From assembly GCA_930367205.1 (NCBI GenBank), contig OV884014.1, positions 115,823,768 through 115,887,767 on the forward strand: 64,000 nucleotides of DNA. The letters are read 5' to 3'. Under the pieces are notes generated by a model that saw nothing but the letters and a program-made list of their open reading frames with translations, was not told the origin of the DNA and ran no database searches. This stretch comes from Acanthosoma haemorrhoidale. Taxonomy: Eukaryota; Arthropoda; Insecta; Hemiptera; Acanthosomatidae. Shown in pieces: positions 1 through 11,944 of the stretch (the first letter of the stretch is position 1; every line of letters starts with the position of its first letter). The translations under genes were made by a program, and so were the position numbers.

Positions 1-809
1 AAAAAAACATCAGTACGTAGGTCCATTATTATTTATGAGCTAATCACATTAGTTTAATTTATGTTACATTTTTTTTGGGGGGGCAACTAGGCATGCTTAT
101 TGTACCTTTTTTTATTATTATTAGGGTACAATGCTCGAGGATAAAGTGTTTTTTTATCATGGTTAGGTGTTTTTTTTCCCTGCCATTCATCTCATTCTTG
201 AATGTTGAACAAAAGCCAACCAGTGCAATCTGAAATGCTTTAGAGTGTAAAATTGCAAATCCGCTAACGTTGTACAGACAGACACGAAAAGCAATTATTC
301 TTAGCTAAATAAAAATAAGTATACAGTTTGAGAAACGCAAACGTGACCGGTTTTTAATAATTCATGTCCTTACCTGACGCTGTAAAAAAAATAAGTTTAT
401 TAATTGTCTCATATTAAACTATATAACCGTTATATACCGTTCGTAATGAGAGGATAAGTGCTAATTCTTTACTTAAGGAAAAACAGGCTTGATGTGTGTA
501 GAGTTGCAGCTTTCACACTACTGTAGTAAGTACTTCCTCAATACTATACATAACCTGTATTTGTTAGTAAATGAGCTAATGAGAGCAATTAATAGTTATT
601 AGCTGTGGCCTCTGTCTAAGTTGATTAACAATAGACACTTTAGCAATCTTTATTTGAATATTTAAAAAAATAATTATCCATGGGAAACGCTTTCAAACCT
701 GATATTTTCCCAGGAGGCATTACGGAAAAGTCTAGGGTTTATTATTTATAAGGTTATGGTTTAGCACATTTAATACGACATTATCGGATTATGAATTTAG
801 CAAGCGAAC
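1..809. other. AT-rich intergenic DNA
   Basis: No coding region, RNA gene or recognisable repeat was seen. The stretch is AT-rich with short T and A runs. Confidence 0.4.
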
Positions 810-884
810 AACATGTCTCCATCCACATTCCTTCCCGCCTCGATGGCAACAGTCTCCAGTATATTTAGGTTGTTTTAGTTTAAG
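810..884 (+). repeat. L2 LINE 3' UTR fragment
   Basis: The stretch around 835-870 contains a degenerate copy of the 'cgatggcaacag' motif and the 'ttaggttg' stretch that lie just after the L2 reverse-transcriptase stop (compare 1500-1540 and 12290-12330). It is short and diverged. Confidence 0.4.
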
Positions 885-1660
885 ACTGAAATTTACTGAA
901 GAGCTCTTACACACGCCGAGTCAGTTTGTAACGTTATCAGTGACAGACTGGGCATGTTAAACATCAGCGTAAACGCCGGGAAGACCGACTGCGTAATCTT
1001 CTCCCTCCAAAAGGGGAAAAAATCCTTGCCAAAATCGTATAGCGTGGGAGGGCAAGAGAGCTCACCAGCTTTCTCAATGCACTATCTGGGTATAAAAATG
1101 GATAGGCATCTCCATTTCTCTACTCATTTTAGTAATAAAATAGAAAAAGTACGACAAAGGTCTTACCGGCTATCGCACTTGCTAACTTCACCTAACCTGT
1201 CACTTCGTCTTAAATTGATGATATATAAATGTGTCCTCCGGCCAGCTCTGCTGTACGGTGCCCCGCTATTTACCCACTTGACTGACAATACAGCCAAATG
1301 TCTCCAACAATTCCAGAATGGGATCATGCGAAAAGTGGTCCGACATACCTCTTTCGAGAGGTTGAAGAACGCTGACCTGCACCCGTTGCTTGGTGTGCCG
1401 TCGGTGGGTGAGTTCATCCCCCGGAGACACATTAAGTTTTTTGACTCGTTGCAGCACCTCACAACCCAGTGTTTAACACTATGACCCCACCACCCCTCCC
1501 GCATCGATGGCAACAGACTGTCGGGGAAAAATTAGGATAAGAAGTAGTATGTAAGTTAGTTTTAAGGTTGATCAAAAAGGTGAGCCCCATCGTTATATAA
1601 TTATCTGTAAATTTAAAGGTGCTAAGGGAGGGAAAAAAAAAAAAAAAAAAAAAAAAAAAC
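885..1660 (+). mobile_element. L2 Jockey-like LINE, 5'-truncated: RT C-terminus, 3' UTR and A tail
   Basis: The open stretch ending at 1484 encodes the C-terminal part of a non-LTR reverse transcriptase. It shows the typical order: NAGKTD (template-strand contact region), YLGIKMDRHL (the 'YLG..LD..L' motif), then the thumb-like segment with RPALLYGAPLF and the IMRKVVRHTS motif. The catalytic FADD region is missing, so the copy is 5'-truncated. The reading frame breaks just upstream of 954. After the stop come a short 3' UTR and a run of about 27 A at 1632-1660, as expected for target-primed reverse transcription. The same 3' end recurs at 12130, 40805, 43208, 46030, 49945 and 52005. It is not a host gene. 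Confidence 0.85.
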
Positions 1661-1699
1661 TGAAATTTAGTTTGTTTTGTTTTGTTCCTAGTGTTTAGT

Positions 1700-1935
1700 G
1701 TTGGTTGGTGTCGGTGACAAATAGAAGGTGAGCCTCATCACCTAGTGTTGTATAAGAACAATGCACTATTAACGACAATAAAAATTTATTATATTTAGGC
1801 ACTCCGCCAAATGCATGTAAATGCAGAAAGAGGAGAAACATGTAATCCAAATATTTTGTTATATTTCTTTTTTGTACATTGTATTGTTTTGTTGAGGTTT
1901 TGAAATTTAAAAAAAAGAAAAAAAAAAAAAGACTG
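1700..1935 (+). repeat. L2-related 3' UTR fragment, second subfamily
   Basis: It begins with an 'aaggtgagcctcatcacc' stretch similar to the L2 3' UTR (compare 1580) and carries a 'gcagaaagaggagaaa' block that recurs at 38918-39010. It ends in an A-rich tail near 1910-1932. It lies immediately after the A tail of the previous copy, so two truncated insertions are stacked in tandem. Confidence 0.55.
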
Positions 1936-3705
1936 AAATCAAACAACCATCTATTATTTATATAAATTCATCAAAATTATAGAACTATATAAAATGTAGT
2001 ATATCTGTAGTAAATATAAGAAGCACAATGTGCAATATTAGCTCATTACAGATCCCTAAATTCTAACCCATGTATCAACTGTGAGCAAAGAAAGGTAGTA
2101 GTAATTAGTAGGCTGCACTTTGTTACAGGCTTGTACAATTCGAAATGTTGCTATGATAATATCTCCTAATAATAAATAATATCTTAGATTTATTATTAAA
2201 AGATGGCTTTCCAGAACCGACACAAGTCATATACTCGCATGTTAGACCCCTGGATTTCGTTATTTTGACTTTGTTCTGAGCAAGTAGCCATCTCCTTCAT
2301 CATGTTGGCCTGTCTTCCATTCCCATTCATTTTCATTTTCGATGAAATGAGAGAATGTTTTTACATGGAACTAAAACAGTTTACCATTCCGAAGTTGAAC
2401 ATGCCGATCGAATAATACGCATTTTTCCAGTGTAGGCAGTCGCCATAATGATAGGATCAAATGATTTATGTCATTGTGTAAATCATTAAAATTGTCATTC
2501 CCAATGAAGTAAAATAAAAAGACACCTGTTAGTTTAATTTAAGACGGGAGGGTGAATTGCTTATGACCGAGAGAAAAAATTAAAGTGAATCGATTATAAT
2601 TTTATGCTTGATTTCATTTTTGGACCTGTTTATTTTTTTTTATTATTTATATATTATATTAAGTGAGGTTATTATATTTCTCGCACGCTACAGTAACATT
2701 TTTTTCTCTCATACTTGAAAGAGTTTTTTTCGAAGAATCTCTCTAGATCATTAAAAAAACTCACTTTTTACTTAATTTTATTTTATTTTTAATTTGCGTC
2801 TTATTCAAGCTTTTGAACTTAAATAAGTGAACTATTACTGTTTGAATAAAGCAAGGCACGCTAAAATAGTCAAGTTCCACAACTTATCCGAATATGATTA
2901 TCATATTCTAAATAATTTAAAAGCGGTTACCACAAATTTTATAGTTATATGTTAACCTGGCGATAATACTTTTCTAAACCACTCAAAATTAGGATCTAGG
3001 ACATATTCTAATATGAAGAAATCTTTTTGTATTATTATCAAGTTTTTTATTTATTTATTTGTTTACCTAAATTAAAATTTGTGTGTACTTCAAAAAAGAT
3101 TTCTTTTAAACTAAAACGCATCAAAGTCATAGTGAATACTGTTTCGTGAGCTATATAACTACAGTAGGCTCTTGTAGAGCTAATTTCAAATCGTTATTAA
3201 TTGCATTTCGGAACCTCTAGCCTCTAGCTGGTATAAATAAGTTTGGGAACAGTTCTTTTCCAAACCAATACTCGATGCCAGACTGTATAATGAGGGGGGG
3301 GGTGGAGTCTTTAAGAAAGAAATGGCCTGATTGACGTCCCTTAATTGGTTTCAGTTCAAAACATGTCGCCCCCAACTCGTTACGAGAGCGTCAAGTGTCA
3401 GCTATTTCTGGTGACAACGTACAAATACTCGACTTTGTTTGCCAACAAATATTTGGTGTCTATTCCGATAGTCTCTCTTGACTTTTCTACCCGTACTTGA
3501 CTTTGTCTACACCATTGAGATTCTCAACGCAAGATGGCAAGATGGCGGCGGTTTAAAAAAAAAAAAAATGTCATGTCATTTCTTAGAAGCTATATAAGAT
3601 TTTAATTTATTTAATTTTAATGTATTAAAAAATTTTAGCACAATTTTAATTTTGAGTTTAATAAGTTTTCTTTTCTGTCGAAAATTAATATTTTTTCATC
3701 TATCA
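1936..3705. other. AT-rich intergenic DNA, no gene seen
   Basis: No credible coding frame was seen. A run of G lies near 3293-3302 and an A run near 3555-3568. A GC-moderate stretch at 3340-3550 has no recognisable product. Confidence 0.4.
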
Positions 3706-4021
3706 GTTAAATAATCTTTGAAGAGGAGAGTGTTTTAAAAGAAAAGGAAAAAAAAGCACTGGTATATACAAATATTAAGAGTTACGTTACTACATACTGG
3801 GTGGAATGTCTAGGGACGAGTGGGGTCTGGGGCTAAAGCTGAGACATATATGTATAAGAAAAGGATAAGATTCTGGGAAGTAGGGAGGTCTTGGAGGGAT
3901 GCGGTTATTTACTTAAAAATAACAGGGAACCATCAGTGACTTCCATCAAGTCACGAGGCAGGTATACAGTTCTGCTCAAGCCCCTTCTACTTGTAGCATT
4001 ATAATATTCTTAGCATAAAAC
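3706..4021 (-). repeat. MITE-like family M1, copy 1
   Basis: This is one of seven related segments with fixed ends. The left end reads gttaaataatc and the right end, read on the - strand, gttttatgctaag, giving imperfect inverted termini. A TA follows the right end. Internally it carries a motif pair shared by all copies: the 'tatataccag' block and the 'gaagtcactgatgg' block, here in reverse orientation. No transposase is encoded. The repeated fixed ends favour a small non-autonomous DNA element over a LINE tail, although an AATAAA near one end leaves the second option open. Confidence 0.65.
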
Positions 4022-4536
4022 TACCGTTCAAAAATTCCCTTGTCCCAGACACTATTGACGTACAGACTTCTACTGAAACCAATTTCCACCTAAGGAGCCC
4101 GAATTTATAAATAAATCAAAGATTATTCAATCCAAAACCTCTAAAATTTACAAAATTTAGTTTCTAATTGAAAAATTTAAGGTTATCCTGTGATATGTAC
4201 ATTGAAAAAATCGATAGTAAAAATGAGAGGTCGTCACTTGGGGTGGCTAGTTTAATAGTGATGTTATGTTTTATGAGGAACTTTATTTTCACTATCATGC
4301 GTGATCACCGTATGTTTATCATATAACCGTATGTTATGTTTATCATGCGGGATGGGATACCACATGCTAAAGCACTTAGACCTATGCTGTTTCACTGGTC
4401 CAGGTGCTTGCTACACCAAATAAAATGATAGTGCCTGTAATTTATTCATTTCTTCTCCAGATCAGGGGGTATTAAAATTAGCATTAGGCTATTGTTGTAT
4501 CATAGCAACGAGATTATAAAGAAAATATTATTGTCA
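4022..4536. other. Intergenic spacer
   Basis: AT-rich. Short imperfect repeats of 'gtatgtttatcat' lie near 4310-4345. No gene was seen. Confidence 0.35.
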
Positions 4537-5472
4537 GTTTTATAATGCTAAGAACAAGTAGAAGGGGCTTGAGCAAAACTTTATACCTGCCTCGTGACTT
4601 GATGGAAGTCACTGATGGTTCCCTGTTATTTTTAAGTAAGCAACCGCATCCCTTCAAGACCTCCCTACTTCCCAAAACTATCCTTTTCTTATACATATAT
4701 TGGAATCTACCTCATGTTTTACCATTTCTCTTTCTACTTTATTTGATCAATTTACCTTAACTAATTTGGCAGGTCCATCATGAGATCTTTAATTCAAATT
4801 GTTTTATGTCTTTGACATAGGAAATTATCCTGATTGAATCGCCCGATCTCAAGGCTAATGTTGTAGTTATTAATAAATTGAGAAACTAGGAATTGTGAAA
4901 TATATACAAATAAATGGTTATAACAAATAATTATAATTTTATAGAGTGCTGACAAAAAGTATATAAAAAAATATTCAATTCCTTTTAAATTAGGATATTT
5001 ACTACTAATTACAAAAACATGAAATTTGAGCACAATTTCTTTTAATGGATCCATAATAAACAATATTAATATCACCCAATCGATGATCTTCGTATAATCC
5101 AATCAACATTACTGTCTGCTGTTGGTTCTTCTCCTCTCTTCCTGTATGGTACCGCCAGTTCGGGAGCTTGCTATGAGTCCGCTCTTCTCGGCGGTCGTGC
5201 TAAGACTGACCGTTTATCTCATCCCCGCTCCTAGGAGTATAAGGGAAGATGCTCACCAGATGTGAAGGTTCCTGGCCATGATATTGTCAAATATCATGAA
5301 TGTTACAACATTTCTCAGCTTTAGCCCCAGACCCGACTCGTCTCTTGACATTGCACACAGTATGTAGTAACGTAACTCTTAATATTTGTATATACCAGTG
5401 TTTTGGTTGTACTTCATAATAAAGCTTTTCTTTCTTTTTTCATAAAAGACTCTCTTCTACAAAGATTATTTG
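4537..5472 (+). repeat. MITE-like family M1, copy 2, split by an insertion
   Basis: The left half (4537 to about 4703) and right half (about 5312-5472) together make a normal M1 copy. They are separated by about 608 bp that other copies lack, at the junction between the 'cttatacatata' and 'ctcagctttagcc' blocks that are contiguous at 19335-19355. The right half carries the AATAAAGC box and ends near 5472. Confidence 0.65.
4704..5311. other. Insertion of unknown type inside M1 copy 2
   Basis: It was defined by comparison with uninterrupted M1 copies. It has an AT-rich left part with a weak - strand open frame of 102 codons (4794-5102) that I do not recognise, and a GC-richer right part at 5110-5280. 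No terminal repeat or clear target duplication was found. Confidence 0.45.
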
Positions 5473-6123
5473 GCCGAAGGCAGCCAGTCAGTGGTGAGAT
5501 AAACGACGAATGTCAGCGTGTTTTCTGCTGCTGCATCGATTGTTTATGGTCGATAGAACAGAACCGAGGAAAGTTTAATCGAAACGTGACCGGGTTCGAT
5601 CGCCGCAACAGCTCTTGCCGAACAATTGATTGCCTTTGCACAGAAATAGTGTTGTTGATTAGTTCGGCGTCCTCTAGTTCTTTATGCAGCAGCCCTAATT
5701 CTCAACTTTCGCCGTATTTATTAATTGTTTGAAAGCTAAACTGGTTTTATTGTTGTTAATATTATTTTTTTAATGAAGGGATTGTTCTTGCTTTAATCTG
5801 ATTTTTTTATCTCTCTCTATAAAAATATTTCGAAAGTTCTGTTCTAAAACCAGTCAAGCTCTGTCGGAGTCTTTCCCCCAAACGTTGCCTCTACTTCGTA
5901 GCTCAATTTGTATACAATCTTTCATTCAATTGCTCGTTCCGATGGGTGAGGTTTTACTTTTGAAGAAGTAATTGGGAATCGTCTTCCGTTGGCACGTCAT
6001 TAACGTTCGTAAACATGAGCCATACATTACGTTTGTCATTAAATAATTATTTGGCTTCAAAAACCTTATATTTTTTCTTATCGTTTAGAATAAGCTCTCA
6101 GATTAAATATCTCGGCGTCCTTA
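5473..6123. other. Unassigned, moderately GC-rich stretch
   Basis: Positions 5475-5700 have higher GC than the surroundings and an open frame of about 75 codons on +, with no motif I can name. The rest is AT-rich. Conserved non-coding DNA is possible. Confidence 0.3.
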
Positions 6124-6463
6124 GTTAAATAATCTTTGTAGAGGAGTCTTTTAAAAGAAAAGAAAGAAAACCTTTATTATGAAGTACAATCAAAACACTG
6201 GTATATACAAATATTAAGAGTTACGTTACTACATACTGGGTGGAATGTCTAGGCATAAGTGGGGTCTGGGGCTAAAGGTGAGACGTATATGTATAAGAAA
6301 AGGATAGTTCTGGGAAGTAGGGAGGTCTTGGAGGGATGCGGTTGCTTACTTAAAAATAACAGGAACCATCAGTGACTTCCATCAAGTCAGGAGGCAGGTA
6401 TACAGTTCTGCTTTTAGCATTATATATAATATTGGCATTATAATATTCTTAGAATTATAAAAC
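6124..6463 (-). repeat. MITE-like family M1, copy 3
   Basis: The left end gttaaataatc follows a TA (ttagttaaat). The right end reads attataaaac. The internal order is the same as copy 1, with a small AT duplication near 6420-6450. The orientation matches copy 1 and is opposite to copies 2, 5 and 6. Confidence 0.65.
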
Positions 6464-7369
6464 TCTTGACAATTCGTAATTTGTGTATCAATATTTCAAA
6501 CTGTAGTCCTCAACATGTTCTTGTCATCTTTATCTCAACCAACGGTAGGATGCCCCGATAGTGTTTATAATAGAAATAATGGGTCATTAGTTATAAAAAC
6601 TATTTTTTTCTGTTTTATTGACTAGACTATAATCTAAAATTGAATATCTATTATGGCTAAAATTATCTCATGAAATCTTTTAACTTAAATTTTATTATTT
6701 ACATTAGATTTTTTATTTCGCTGTATGATTTCCTTTCGAGAATAATTTATTTACAAAGCGGAGACTGGAGGGAACTAGTGCATTGCCAGTGCTATTTCCG
6801 TCGCGGCAGTGGCGAGAGCACTATATCCCAATTAGCCGCTAGCTGTTAATCCGACATGCTCCAGCCGCGATAAAACCCCACATTCGCAGACAGCCTGACT
6901 TTATGACTCTTCCAGGCCACTGGTAGATTTATCTCTTGGAGTCTCCAGGCATTGAGCCTGCGCCGTCGGGCCCGCAAGACTCATCTGCTCTGGAGGACTT
7001 TCTAAGCTCCAGTCTTATCCAGGGCGACTCCTACCAACAAGACTCGCCTACTCTTTACTTCATCATCGTAGCCATTCTGGTTACAAATAATTAATCTCAA
7101 TTAATATATTATTAATTAATCGTAAATCAATTAAGTCATTATTAATAACTCAAAGTGTCCACTACCATACATTTTTCATTCTTAAACTGTTGCTCTGAAT
7201 TAAAATTCGGGTATAAAAAAAAGTTTTTACCAGTCCACTTTTTTTTTTATGACAAATCCTTTATTATCAAAACTACGATTCCTTTTTTCAGCATTAATAA
7301 TTGTTATTTAAAAGCTGATTCATACCTTATACTCAATTATGCTCATTCAATATATACGTTTCACATTCA
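6464..7369. other. Spacer with GC-rich island 6755-7065
   Basis: The first 290 bp are AT-rich. The island at about 6755-7065 is sharply richer in GC, with no open frame of note and no similarity to the repeats listed here. It is a candidate conserved or regulatory block. Positions 7080-7150 are AT-rich again. Confidence 0.35.
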
Positions 7370-8062
7370 TACGAGGTTTGATCAAAAAGTAACGACAATT
7401 TTCGTTCATTTAAAAAAAATATTCATCGATTCTTCCGCTTTCGCATGCAAGGAAGGTGGTTTGTAAAAAATGTATGAATGAGCGAGTGAATGAAAATTGT
7501 AAATATGGTATGAATGAAAACATTTATCACAATTACTTATTAGCTAATAAGGCAGATAGTAATTTTATCGTAATAAAGTAATTATTAGTATTCACCGATA
7601 TCAGTTTTGCCTCCTTCGAAGTAATCCCCCCCCCAGATATAATTCACTTGTGCCAGCGCTTTTTCCAATCTTCGAAGAACTTTTCAAACTCACTTTTTGA
7701 TGTAGCTCTTAGCTCGTTAAGCGAATTTTCTTTTATCTCATCAATGGTGTCAAAACGTCGTCCTTTCAAGGTTTTTTTTAACTTCCGGGACAAAAAGAAG
7801 TCGAAGGGAACCAGGTCCGGTGAATACGATGAATACGGAGGTAACATGCTAAAAAAAAAATACAAACCATCAGTGAGGTGTGAGCGGGAGCGTTATCTTG
7901 ATGCAATTTCCACGAATTGTTTTGACACAATTCCGGTCGTTTCGTCGGATCGCTTCACGTAAACGGCGCATTACTTCCAAGTAATATACTTTATTGACAA
8001 TACGACCTTCTGACAGGAACTCATGATGCACTACGCCATTGATATCGAAAAAAGCGAAATTA
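7370..8062 (-). pseudogene. Mariner transposase relic, C-terminal half with 3' terminal repeat
   Basis: Read on the - strand from 8062 down, the sequence matches the middle and end of a mariner DD34D transposase. First comes GVVHHEFL followed by YYLEVMRRLREAIR, then a frame break, then YSPDL.PFDFFL (third catalytic D), LKGRRFDTIDEIKE and FEKFFEDWKKRWHK. The usual Cys after WHK is a TGA stop at about 7641. A C-run near 7627 (G-run on -) shifts the frame of the last residues. A terminal inverted repeat begins at 7370 with TA then cgaggtttgatcaaaaagta. The N-terminal half and the other terminus are missing. A J1 LINE tail (7430-7582) sits between the terminal repeat and the coding remnant. The element is dead. 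Confidence 0.85.
7430..7582 (+). mobile_element. J1 LINE 3' tail nested in mariner
   Basis: It carries the last ~150 bp of the J1 3' UTR: a 'ttcgcatgcaagg' block, the twin 'gtatgaatga' motifs, 'acaattactta' and the AATAAAG end. It has a small internal deletion relative to 36530-36700. Its placement splits the mariner relic, so it inserted later than the mariner. Confidence 0.8.
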
Positions 8063-8616
8063 TAAAATTCTCGTTATTTTTGTATCAAACCACGTAAAAC
8101 ATGTTAATACACATACGGCCTAGACACATGCATGTCCTCCATAGCCATACGCGGTATATTTATAGCGAATCCACATGTGTTGCATGTGCGCCATGAGGGC
8201 ACTCTAAATGCAGCTGCTCTTAAATACAATAATTTATACGATCGACATATTTAGATGGCCGTATAAAGGTTAGAGCTGTGGATATTTGATGGTCCTGAGA
8301 TTATTGCCAACTCCTACTTAATTTTCTTTTCTAGAACGGTAACGTTTAATACTCACGGGGCTAAGACCCTGCTCGAGGTCGTCCTCGTCGGAAACAAATC
8401 TCTTAAAAGAGTTGAACTGTTTGTCAGACTGGCGTGAATTGAGTGTTAAAGATACTTTCCCTGAGATGTTTAAGTAGACATCGTGTGGTTGTTAATGTGC
8501 TATCTGAAGTTTTGGAGGGACTTTAGTGAGATAAATTATAAGGCAATGTTAGGTAAATAACGGTTTGATATCGTACTTACATTGATTTGGCTGAGGAGTT
8601 AAGTACTTGTAGCATA
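8063..8616. other. Spacer
   Basis: No gene was seen. It is moderately AT-rich, with no match to the repeat families in this window. Confidence 0.35.
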
Positions 8617-8703
8617 TAGCATATAGTGCAAGAACTTTTAGCATATAGTGCAAGAACTTGTAGCATATAGTGCAAGAATTTGTAGCATATAGTGCAAGAA
8701 CCT
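8617..8703 (+). repeat. 22-bp tandem repeat, 4 units
   Basis: The unit is tagcatatagtgcaagaact plus two bases, repeated four times with one or two differences per unit. A partial unit precedes it from 8610. Confidence 0.85.
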
Positions 8704-9895
8704 CGCCAAATGTCACAAACGGCTAAGGGTTTTTGGGTTTCCAGTTGTTTATTAGGAGGTATATATTACAGAAGGATGGTTAGCCAGGTCAAGAGTAAAT
8801 GGCTTGTGAGAACATTCTTCTTAATGATATTATGGATATGTATAGGGGTGACCAAATACGGCTCGGTAAATGGATGCGACCTGCTGGGACGAGGCGCTGA
8901 GGGAATATTTGTGAAATCCACAATTTTTTCATTTTGATGATTCAGTGAAAGAAATTTTTTTCATCTATGAGGGGGCTGGATATCAAACTATGAAGTGTTA
9001 ATTCTTTGTAAAAGTAAAGTTATTATTAATGTAGTTCCCAAGTGACCTAAGACTGTATGAGAAAAACGGCAGTGATATTCAAATAATTGAATAGCTGTTT
9101 TTTTTTTTTCTTATAACGGTTTTATGAAGAAGTACTAAACTACATAGATGTTTCCATTTGAATTTTGACGCCGATGTACTGTTTATTATAAAATTCCAGC
9201 CTTTCAAGTTTTCTGATGTGCTGATCTGTAGGACCAAACGCACCGTATCCTCCGGTCGCCTCACTTCCCCGTTATCCGTGTATGCTCTCTTCTGACTGAT
9301 TGCCCGGCGTGGAAAAAAAAGTGGTATACCTAACCTGCCGACCGTTGAAACGATTAGTTTTGAAGAAAAGCGTTTTGTGAGTTCCTCCTCCGGGGACGTT
9401 GCGGTACCGGCGGAGGAAGAAAGTGGACGACAGAGGGCCGCAATGATAACTGTGATCCAGAGCCCGTTAGATCCTTTAGCCACAGTCCATCCTGACACGT
9501 AGTTCTTCAGTCAGAGCTGGGATGAACCCACCCACTGACTCGAAGTTAGTCGGGATAGAAACATTTAGTCTTGGCTAATGAATGACGATTAGTCAACGAG
9601 GCCTGCACCCCAGCCCACATATATAGTAGCCTGGTGGGTATCTTTTGGCGGTCTGTCTGCCATGAGTATTGCGACCATTGGTCACTACGTTTAGCGTAAC
9701 TTTGCTGGGTCCTCTGACCTGACGGAAAATATTACAGTTATTGTCCGCTATGTCACAATTGATATTAATTAATCGATGCCTTCGGAAGTGAGAAACCTTG
9801 CGTTCATCAACGCCTGCTTTATCTAGTCCTATCACCGCTATTTTAAAGTTTTTCAAACAAGTTGACATGACACATAACCTAAACCAAAAGTATTA
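8704..9895. other. Unassigned stretch with GC-rich island 9180-9560
   Basis: Two - strand open frames (9079-9498, 139 codons; 9593-9868, 91 codons) span a GC-richer area. Neither shows a motif I recognise. A poly-T run lies at 9099-9110. They may be conserved non-coding DNA or decayed transposon coding sequence, so I do not call genes here. Confidence 0.3.
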
Positions 9896-10341
9896 TATAA
9901 CTTCTTTATTGTGCTAAGATTACAATCTGCCTTATTAGGCAATACGTAATTGAGATAAGTGTCATCATTCATACCATATTTACAATTCATCATTCACTCG
10001 CTCATCCATACAGTATTTACAAACAGCCCAGAGACCTCCCAAATCCACATGGCTGTCCCCTCTCTCACATGCGAAAGAGGAAGTGGAGCTTTGGGAAGTC
10101 CCCCACGCTCCTCCGTCAACCGCGTCATCGGATACGAGTCAGTGGAGGCTGACCAAGAGCGCGAGAGCCACATACGCTCAGGACATGATTCGAGAAACTG
10201 ACGATTGCCAGGACTCCCATTGTTACGCATTTATAGCAGGTCTCGAGGCCACTGCCGTTTTAGTCTCTGAGGAGGGTTATAGGGATGAGTGGTGCAGTGC
10301 AATGACTGTGCTACGGGATTAGGGTGGTTGGATAGTTTACT
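9896..10341 (-). mobile_element. J1 LINE, 5'-truncated copy with target-site duplication
   Basis: It is a reverse-oriented J1 3' end: the 3' UTR plus the last codons of ORF2 (the RRLK.Q region before the ORF2 stop). It is flanked by 15-bp repeats that differ at one base: aaaccaaaagtatta at 9881-9895 and aaacctaaagtatta at 10342-10356. Near-identical duplications indicate a relatively recent target-primed insertion. Confidence 0.85.
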
Positions 10342-10356
10342 AAACCTAAAGTATTA

Positions 10357-11944
10357 ACATTATCCGAAAGAAAGATGTGTAGAAATGAAGATTCGATTAA
10401 TGTTAAAGCACAAGCACTCGAAAAGGACTGGATATTTATTATATGGTAAGGTCGTTTCTTTAATAAGGTCACCCATTGTTTGTTGACGACACTTGTTGAA
10501 ATATGTAGGACAGGCGTAATTGGCGAGGAGATTTTCCGCTAACTGACCGTGGACAAACAGCCGGTGTGCCCCTAAATGCCCCCCTCTTCCTCCAGGCATA
10601 AATATCTGCCAGCCTTGAGCGAGGCAGGCCGGTGAGTGGGGCTGTACTTATCGAGGGTGGGATCTGGAGAAGACACGGATGGCGTGCCCTGGACAAAGGA
10701 GATGGTCCGGCGGGCAGCTCCTCCGACCATGACACTCTTCCAGGCAGCCTTCTTGTGCAACCTCAAGCACAGCTCATCAATCCGCAGGTCGCAGGACAGT
10801 CGGAGTCAGTCAGTGCCTCCTGATGAGGTCATGAGGGGAGTCTTCGCCCAATTAGCTCTCCGTGTCATCGGCGGGGCATTATTAGCATCTCGGCTGGAAT
10901 AATGCTCCAGCGGCACTAGAGCCATCGGCCCGCCTTTGAAACGGTAATATCAGAACGCGATGAAGAGAATCGCGCAACTTCCCTAGATGTAATTTGAATA
11001 ATGATGGAGTAAAAAATTATACTTTCACTGCAATTATCAAGTTCCTTGGCGGAATAGGAAACCGGTTGGTGAGAGTCACCTTTATTTTAGGAACTCCAAG
11101 GGATGATGTCATTGGCGAAGTCAAAATTATTATCGGGGCGACTTAGTATTTCTAACTTAACAAGATAAACTGCAAAGATTCTCAAAACTAACTGATAAAT
11201 CATATACTAGCTAACTATTCCTCAAAATATATATATTATTATTTTGTACAAATTGTACCCATATTTCTCCAAGTATTTGAATATTTGGTAATAATACCAC
11301 AGCTTCCAGTCTGGTCTTGGTGACTGATATTCCCAGCAGTGAAGTATTCAAATCAATGCTCCCGCGTATTTTGATGCAGTACCCCCTTCATCTTAATCCT
11401 AACTAATTTCTTCGGCTGCCTTCCTTCAGACTTTCTCGTTGCAATGTATGTATAGTAAATTAAACGCAAAGATGTTTAGGGGTACAAAATTGAATAAAGG
11501 TTTATCCAACGTAAACGGCGATATAAATCATATACGCTAAATAAGGATAAGGAGATTTGACTAGATTATTAGAGATTTACGACCTGGTAATAACCTAGTA
11601 CTAGAATTCTTGATAGTGCTACCAATCAACATTGAAACATAGACTGTTTAGAATCATATGTTGTCTACATCAAAAAGAAATAAATTTATTTTGTTCATAC
11701 GTAACTGCCCGTGAAACAGTAGATAAGGCAGAACATATATGTCTGCATAATTATTTATTCTTGCAATACGATTAGATTGTCCTTATTGATAAGATTTTAG
11801 GCCGATTGGCAAATAGCAAATGTAGGTGGAGTCAACGGCTTAAACAGTGTGATTTGATTTTTTATTTATTCCAGCTAGTTCGTCACATACTACCTGTGAC
11901 TGTAAACATTTATAATCATAATTAATTAACAGCCAAAGAAAAAA
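10357..11944. other. Unassigned stretch with GC-rich island 10500-10970
   Basis: The island is GC-rich and open on both strands for 60-90 codons in several frames, which is what GC-rich non-coding DNA often shows. No splice-framed exon or motif was recognised. The remainder (10980-11940) is AT-rich with no gene. Confidence 0.3.

Noticed and set aside
1695..1946. 83-codon open frame on -
   Set aside because: It lies over a LINE 3' UTR and its A-rich tail (poly-Phe on -), so it is not coding.
5403..5732. 109-codon open frame on + starting inside M1 copy 2
   Set aside because: Its first part is repeat sequence and the rest shows no motif.
9079..9498. 139-codon open frame on - in a GC-rich stretch
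   Set aside because: No domain recognised, and GC-rich DNA yields long open frames by chance. Kept only as part of an unassigned island.
10469..10902. Several overlapping open frames on both strands
   Set aside because: Multiple frames open at once point to low stop-codon density and not to coding.
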